A stretch of 64,000 nt of DNA from assembly GCF_900109515.1 (NCBI RefSeq), contig NZ_FOBD01000015.1, forward strand, positions 1 to 64,000. Direction: 5' to 3'. The DNA is from Paenibacillus sp. OK003 (lineage in GTDB: Bacteria; Bacillota; Bacilli; Paenibacillales; Paenibacillaceae). A program made the position numbers and the translations under genes. Below the pieces are notes generated by a model. It was not told the origin of the DNA and did no database searches. It worked only from the letters and a program-made list of their open reading frames with translations. Below are positions 59,747 through 64,000 of the stretch, piece by piece; the first letter of the stretch is position 1; the number at the start of each line of letters is the position of its first letter.

Positions 59747-60802
59747 TTAACCCACCTTGTTCACTTTGACATCTCCAATAAACACACTCACAACAATCCG
59801 TACTTTTTTTCCTGCTTCGCGATAATGCGCCGTTTCAGCCTGAGCACTGCTTAGGAAGCCACCCCGTTTTTGATTTAACAGCGACATGTCTCCAATAAAC
59901 GAATTCGTCGTCACGGTCACACCCAGATCCATATCTTCCGGTACAAATACCTTCACATCCCCGATAAAAGAGGAAATGTTAATCTTCGTCTCACCGTAAG
60001 GTATTTGCGCCTTCGTCAAATCAATCACCGTATCGCCAATAAATGCCGAAATGTTCATCGGTTTCAGGGAAAACACTTCCTGACCCATATACATATCGCC
60101 GATAAATGCCGATTTGTTAATCGTATTCTCATGGCCACCATAATAATTCGGATCATCATCATAGTGGTCATCGTCATCAAATGTTCCATATGCCTTTTTA
60201 TTTGAATCGTAACCTTTATGCTTGTGATGATGATGTTGATGTTTATGATGGTGTTGATGTCCGTGTGATTTATGGTCTTCCTTATCTGTATAAAATGATC
60301 CATGCGAATCATTCTTCTGTTCCTGTTTCGGTTTGCCAAATGTTTTCTCGAACTGTTCATCAAACGAAGACGGCATTTCCAGGTCCTCAGGGGACAATGG
60401 CTTATATGGTGGCTCCGGCGGTGGAGGCGGTTGTATTTGGTCATGATGTTTCCGGTCGCGACGACGAGGTCCGATCAGAACAAACAATCCCCCACCAATC
60501 AGCATTACCGGAATTAGGTAGCGAATGAACTCACCCATGGAGTAATCAATCCACCCCAGATTGCGTGCCAAGAAGTATCCACCTATCGCCAGTACAATGG
60601 CCGGTCCAATCAATGCATGACTCCCGTTGCGCCGAATTTCGGTTATCCCTTTTACACCCCACCAAATCAAAAATAACGGCCAATATGTTCTGAACATGTA
60701 TCCGATATCTATGTCATAGCCCAATTGCCTGAACAATATTATTGCGCCAATCGCAATAAGAGGAATGCCAACCCACCAGCGGTCCCGCGTAGATCGTTTC
60801 AT
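59747..60802 (-). CDS. liaF: LiaF-type inhibitor of LiaRS with His-rich linker
   Basis: 351-aa membrane protein. Four hydrophobic spans lie within residues ~10-110, then a proline-rich and highly charged linker, then the LiaF C-terminal domain of beta-strand repeats with five FIGD motifs (at ~233, 254, 279, 302 and 341). In Bacillus LiaF keeps the LiaS kinase off without stress. Odd: residues 177-195 contain 12 His, followed by an Asp cluster at 209-217, a probable metal-binding stretch not present in B. subtilis LiaF, which is shorter. AAAGGAG is 9 nt before the ATG. Confidence 0.9.
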   Translation of the reverse strand: MKRSTRDRWWVGIPLIAIGAIILFRQLGYDIDIGYMFRTYWPLFLIWWGVKGITEIRRNGSHALIGPAIVLAIGGYFLARNLGWIDYSMGEFIRYLIPVMLIGGGLFVLIGPRRRDRKHHDQIQPPPPPEPPYKPLSPEDLEMPSSFDEQFEKTFGKPKQEQKNDSHGSFYTDKEDHKSHGHQHHHKHQHHHHKHKGYDSNKKAYGTFDDDDHYDDDPNYYGGHENTINKSAFIGDMYMGQEVFSLKPMNISAFIGDTVIDLTKAQIPYGETKINISSFIGDVKVFVPEDMDLGVTVTTNSFIGDMSLLNQKRGGFLSSAQAETAHYREAGKKVRIVVSVFIGDVKVNKVG

Positions 60803-60928
60803 CGCTCATGTCTCCTTTGTCTGTATTCTGTATCCAGTTTACATCAGACAAGAATTGGTTAACAGCGGCGGCAGATGGAATTGATCTCGGTCTCCAGACG
60901 GAGGCGGAAGGGTATTTATGTAAAATAT

Positions 60929-60960
60929 TAAAAACACCCTGGAGAAATTCTCCAAGGTGT
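60929..60960 (-). terminator. terminator of the SASP gene
   Basis: ACACC-x-TGGAGAA/TTCTCCA-x-GGTGT stem, followed on the - strand by TTTTTA. It lies just upstream of the liaF control region, in which I see no clear LiaR box. Confidence 0.8.
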
Positions 60961-60972
60961 CTGCGCATTGAT

Positions 60973-61158
60973 TTACTTTTGTGTTTTGCCTGTGTTCTCA
61001 GTACCGAACTCAGCATTGTATTTTTCATCAGGTGTTTGGAAGTTATCCTTCACTTTGTTTTGGTGCGATTGCTTCACTTTGCTTGCTACATTCTCTTCTC
61101 CAAACTCAGCATTGTACTTCTCGTTTGGCGTTTGTGAACCTTGAGATTTCTTAGCCAC
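60973..61158 (-). CDS. gamma-type small acid-soluble spore protein
   Basis: 61-aa SASP of the gamma (SspE-like) type, an amino-acid store of the spore core. It holds two near-identical repeats, QTPNEKYNAEFGEEN and QTPDEKYNAEFGTEN, joined by a Lys/Gln/Asn-rich spacer; the NAEF box is the family hallmark. GTG start at 61158 has GAGAGG 8 nt upstream; a longer reading from 61200 has none. It is shorter than SspE of B. subtilis (84 aa). A perfect sigma-G promoter match lies upstream. Confidence 0.9.
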   Translation of the reverse strand: MAKKSQGSQTPNEKYNAEFGEENVASKVKQSHQNKVKDNFQTPDEKYNAEFGTENTGKTQK

Positions 61159-61222
61159 GACGATCACCTCTCTCTTCATATTTACATTGCATGTCTGCAA
61201 CGCGGGGTTCGTCCCCAGAGAG

Positions 61223-61252
61223 TATTATGTGAAGAGTGCGCGTACGTTATTC
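61223..61252 (-). promoter_or_regulatory. sigma-G promoter of the SASP gene
   Basis: On the - strand -35 GAATA (61248-61252), exactly 18 nt, -10 CATAATA (61223-61229): a full match to GHATR-n18-CATWMTA. Confidence 0.8.
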
Positions 61253-61270
61253 ATGTATTAAAATCCATCA

Positions 61271-62044
61271 TTATACGGCCTTGTCGAGCCATGAATCCGG
61301 TACGGATTTGTACACATCAATGGCTTCCGATAATTCTTCCAGCATTTTTTCGGTGCATTTTCCAGCGCCTTGTTTGATTACCTGCACTTCGACGTCCTTT
61401 TTGCCCCATTCCTTATACACTTGCTTGGTTGTAGGGAAATAGAGATCAATTTTATTGCCCTTAATCGCCGAGCCCGTGTCAGCTACGATGCCGTAACCGT
61501 AACCAGGGATATATAAAATGGAGCCCAGTGGAAACAGCTTCGGATCAGCTGCAATCGTTGAGACCGTTTCTTTATCGCGGCGTACCTTTACACCTGAATA
61601 CGTAATTCCGTATTGAGGATGTTTTGGACCTTTTCCGGTTGATTCCACACCTGCGGTGTATCCGGTAGCCGTTACCTTGTGTGTGTCCAATACCTGTTCT
61701 GTACGTGGAGCAAGCACAGGCATGGATGGGTCCACTCCAATCTGCTTCTTCGGAATTTCCGGTCGCGGAATGACAATAGGCTGCGGAGACCATAAAAAAC
61801 CCATATAGACCAAGGTTGTGAGTTGAGCCTGATCGCTGTATTCATAAACTGCCGTTTTAGAATGTACGCCTTCAAGCTCTCCTGAAGTTTCGCTGTGCCG
61901 ATTCTCCACATATATGACTTCATTTTCCTCTTCAAAGGTATAGGCTTCTACCTGATTCCAGCCCAAGACTACTCCGGTGAGCACTACACAGCAAGAGATG
62001 ATGAACCTTATGTTTTTCTTTTGAATTAAGAATTGCTTTTTCAT
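61271..62044 (-). CDS. 3D-domain protein (YuiC/YocH-like cell-wall hydrolase)
   Basis: 257-aa exported protein with a signal or anchor helix (~12-32), a linker of ~85 residues with Pro-rich stretch, and a C-terminal 3D domain (~120-225): VTATGYTAG, STIAADPKLFPLGS, VADTGSAIKG and IDLYFPT carry the three conserved Asp. The domain is a double-psi barrel related to MltA lytic transglycosylases and to YuiC, so peptidoglycan cleavage is likely. GGAGG is 7 nt before the ATG. Lies between thrS and the SASP gene on the same strand, each with its own terminator or promoter. Confidence 0.88.
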   Translation of the reverse strand: MKKQFLIQKKNIRFIISCCVVLTGVVLGWNQVEAYTFEEENEVIYVENRHSETSGELEGVHSKTAVYEYSDQAQLTTLVYMGFLWSPQPIVIPRPEIPKKQIGVDPSMPVLAPRTEQVLDTHKVTATGYTAGVESTGKGPKHPQYGITYSGVKVRRDKETVSTIAADPKLFPLGSILYIPGYGYGIVADTGSAIKGNKIDLYFPTTKQVYKEWGKKDVEVQVIKQGAGKCTEKMLEELSEAIDVYKSVPDSWLDKAV

Positions 62045-62113
62045 TATAGAACCTCCCCCTTACTGCAAAGGTTTTCCAAAATGAAAAAATTCTATACTTT
62101 TCTCGGTGAGGGC

Positions 62114-62165
62114 AAAAAAAACCGTCTGAACCCTTGGATTTACTCCAATATGATTCAAACGGTTT
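62114..62165 (-). terminator. terminator of thrS
   Basis: AAACCGTTTGAA/TTCAGACGGTTT 12-bp stem with one G-U pair and an inner TTGGA/TCCAA stem, followed on the - strand by TTTTTTT. Confidence 0.85.
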
Positions 62166-62190
62166 TCTATTATAGAACCACAATTCTGGA

Positions 62191-64000
62191 TTACACCAGT
62201 CTTGTTGCAATCTCTTCTTTGAGCTGGGCTACAATTTCGTCCAAAGGTTTCATGCCGAGATCGCCTTCTCCACGTTTCCGCACAGATACACCCTCTGCAT
62301 TACGTTCATTTTCACCAACGACGAACATGTAAGGCATTTTCTCAAGCTGTGCTTCACGGATTTTATAACCAAGCTTCTCGTTGCGCAGATCTGCTTCAGC
62401 AGAGATGCCTGCACGTTTCAGCTTCGCTTCCACTTCACGTGCGTAGTCGTCAAAGTTGCCGGATACCGGAATAACCTTCGCCTGTACAGGAGACAACCAC
62501 AGTGGCAGAGCCCCTGCAAAGTTCTCCAGCAAGAATGCAGTGAAACGCTCCATCGTACTGATTACACCGCGGTGGATAACGACCGGACGATGTTTCTGCC
62601 CATCATCTCCCACATATTCAAGCTCAAACCGCTCTGGCAAGAGGAAGTCCAATTGGACAGTAGACAATGTCTCTTCTTTGCCCAGTGCTGTCTTGATCTG
62701 AACATCCAGTTTTGGACCGTAGAATGCCGCTTCGCCTTCTGCTTCATAGAATGGAAGGTTGAGTTCTTCCACAACTTCACGCAGCATGCGTTGGGACATC
62801 TCCCACATCTCGTCGTTCTGGAAGTATTTCTCGGTATCCTGAGGATCGCGATAGGACAGACGGAAACGATATTCGTGAATGCCGAAATCTTTATAAACCG
62901 TTTGAATCAGCTCAATAACACGAGCGAACTCTTCCTTGATCTGATCCGGGCGTGCGAATATGTGAGAGTCGTTCAGCGTCATCGCACGTACACGGTGCAG
63001 ACCTGTCAACGCGCCAGACATTTCATAACGATGCATCATGCCAAGCTCGGCAATCCGAATCGGCAGATCACGATAGCTGTGCATGCTGGACTTGTACACC
63101 ATCATATGGTGAGGACAGTTCATCGGACGAAGAACGAGTTCTTCATTGTCCATAACCATTTTTGGGAACATGTCTTCCTGATAGTGCTCCCAGTGTCCGG
63201 ATGTTTTGTACAATTCAACATTACCCAGCACCGGCGTGTACACATGCTGATATCCGAGGCTCTCTTCCAGATCCACGATATAACGCTCCAACGTCCGGCG
63301 CAGCTTGGCACCATTAGGCAACCAGATTGGCAGACCTTGTCCAACCAGTTGGGAGAATGTGAAGATTTCGAGTTCCTTACCCAGTTTACGGTGATCCCGT
63401 TTACGTGCTTCTTCCAGGAAATGCAAATGCTCATCAAGCTGTGCTTTTTTCACAAAAGCCGTACCGTAAATACGTTGCAGCATTTTGTTTTTGCTATCTC
63501 CACGCCAGTAAGCACCGGCAACATTCATCAGTTTGAATACTTTGATTTTGCTGGTGGAGGGTACGTGTGGTCCACGACACAAGTCGAAGAATTCACCTTG
63601 CTCATAAATAGTGATAACACTGTCTTCCGGTAAGTCACGAATCAATTCGAGCTTGTAAGGATCGCCCACTTCTCCGAAGATTTTGATCGCTTCCTCGCGG
63701 CTAACTTCCTTACGTACAATCGGCAAGTTCTCATTAACAATACGTTCCATTTCCTTCTCGATCTTTTGTAGATCTTCGGGATTGAGCGGTTGTTCCAGAT
63801 CCATATCATAGTAGAACCCATCTTCAATGACAGGGCCAACACCCAGATGTACCTCTTTGTTTCCATATAAACGCTTCACAGCTTGAGCGAGCAAGTGAGC
63901 TGTACTGTGGCGCATCACTTCCAGGCCTTCTGGTGAATCCAGTGTTACGATCTCCACCAATGCTCCCTCATGAAGTGTTGTGGACAAGTCCACCACAATT
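62191..64000 (-). CDS. thrS: threonyl-tRNA synthetase, 5' end outside the window
   Basis: About 602 codons of ThrRS. The frame is open through the right edge, and the first visible residues (VVDLSTTLHEG) correspond to the end of the N-terminal TGS domain, so about 40 residues are missing. Visible parts: editing domain with MRHSTAHLLAQAV and the zinc/editing HxxxH type sites, GPHVPSTSKI, catalytic domain motifs NCPHHMMVY (zinc Cys, His), LPIRIAELGMMHRYEMSGALTGLHRVR, QLDFLLPERF, and the C-terminal anticodon-binding domain (VIPVSGNFDDYA). No frameshift. Any T-box leader would be beyond the window. Confidence 0.96.
   Translation of the reverse strand, partial: IVVDLSTTLHEGALVEIVTLDSPEGLEVMRHSTAHLLAQAVKRLYGNKEVHLGVGPVIEDGFYYDMDLEQPLNPEDLQKIEKEMERIVNENLPIVRKEVSREEAIKIFGEVGDPYKLELIRDLPEDSVITIYEQGEFFDLCRGPHVPSTSKIKVFKLMNVAGAYWRGDSKNKMLQRIYGTAFVKKAQLDEHLHFLEEARKRDHRKLGKELEIFTFSQLVGQGLPIWLPNGAKLRRTLERYIVDLEESLGYQHVYTPVLGNVELYKTSGHWEHYQEDMFPKMVMDNEELVLRPMNCPHHMMVYKSSMHSYRDLPIRIAELGMMHRYEMSGALTGLHRVRAMTLNDSHIFARPDQIKEEFARVIELIQTVYKDFGIHEYRFRLSYRDPQDTEKYFQNDEMWEMSQRMLREVVEELNLPFYEAEGEAAFYGPKLDVQIKTALGKEETLSTVQLDFLLPERFELEYVGDDGQKHRPVVIHRGVISTMERFTAFLLENFAGALPLWLSPVQAKVIPVSGNFDDYAREVEAKLKRAGISAEADLRNEKLGYKIREAQLEKMPYMFVVGENERNAEGVSVRKRGEGDLGMKPLDEIVAQLKEEIATRLV

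Noticed and set aside
60180..60260. ATG/GTG-repeat DNA in the liaF gene as a possible microsatellite or frameshift hotspot
   Set aside because: The reading frame is intact and the repeat simply encodes the His-rich linker.
62572..63633. 353-codon open frame on the + strand
   Set aside because: Lies wholly antisense to thrS and has no recognisable motif or start signal.

Overview
The window looks like a chromosomal segment of a Paenibacillus-type, spore-forming Firmicute. The evidence is a set of sporulation genes (pdaA, yhbH-spoVR, prkA, a gamma-type SASP) with matching sigma-G-like promoters, strong AGGAGG-type ribosome binding sites, frequent TTG/GTG starts, YesMN-type two-component genes, LplB/LplC-type sugar ABC transporters, a liaFSR operon and candidate Spo0A, GlnR and cre boxes. 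I saw no rRNA, tRNA, CRISPR array or prophage. Most genes lie on the - strand.

Layout. 1-57: 3' tip of an IS3-family transposase at the window edge. 134-2255: pdaA, a small zinc-ribbon protein and cysC (APS kinase). 2365-10698: a lasso-peptide (RiPP) operon, transcribed leftwards as sulfotransferase, cyclase (C), 46-residue precursor (A), HPr-kinase-like tailoring kinase (K), B1, B2, nucleotidyltransferase and ABC exporter (D). The precursor is a short gene at 7324-7464. The operon resembles the paeninodin type of Paenibacillus (kinase tailoring) but adds a PAPS-dependent sulfotransferase as first gene, and a solitary cysC, whose product makes PAPS, converges on its far end. This is the most novel item in the window.

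11094-17835: an MFS permease, the yhbH-spoVR pair and a MHYT-PAS-GGDEF-EAL protein. 18133-24578: YesN/YesM two-component genes with an orphan sugar-type lipoprotein, then a LacI regulator. 24712-33961: a HemAT-like globin sensor, prkA, a PD-(D/E)XK-like protein, an azoreductase, an aminotransferase, a ComA-like response regulator and a coiled-coil/NAGPA-domain pair; a 34-residue membrane peptide follows at 34034.

34307-45438: a catabolic locus (LacI, GH94 phosphorylase of about 1120 aa, GH3 beta-glucosidase, solute-binding protein, two permeases, esterase) whose gene set and order match the beta-1,2-glucooligosaccharide (sophorooligosaccharide) locus of Listeria innocua, with an added esterase. 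Its promoter carries two copies of a compound LacI-type operator. A divergent serine hydrolase-GNAT pair carries a related operator.

47345-64000: mainly housekeeping and stress functions: AbrB-like regulator with a Spo0A box, trmL, serC, an E. coli-like (GSI-beta) glutamine synthetase behind a perfect GlnR/TnrA box, DAHP synthase, ispH, a two-component system beside an HtrA protease with an 11-bp direct repeat in its promoter, liaFSR, a gamma-SASP, a 3D-domain protein and thrS (5' end beyond the window).
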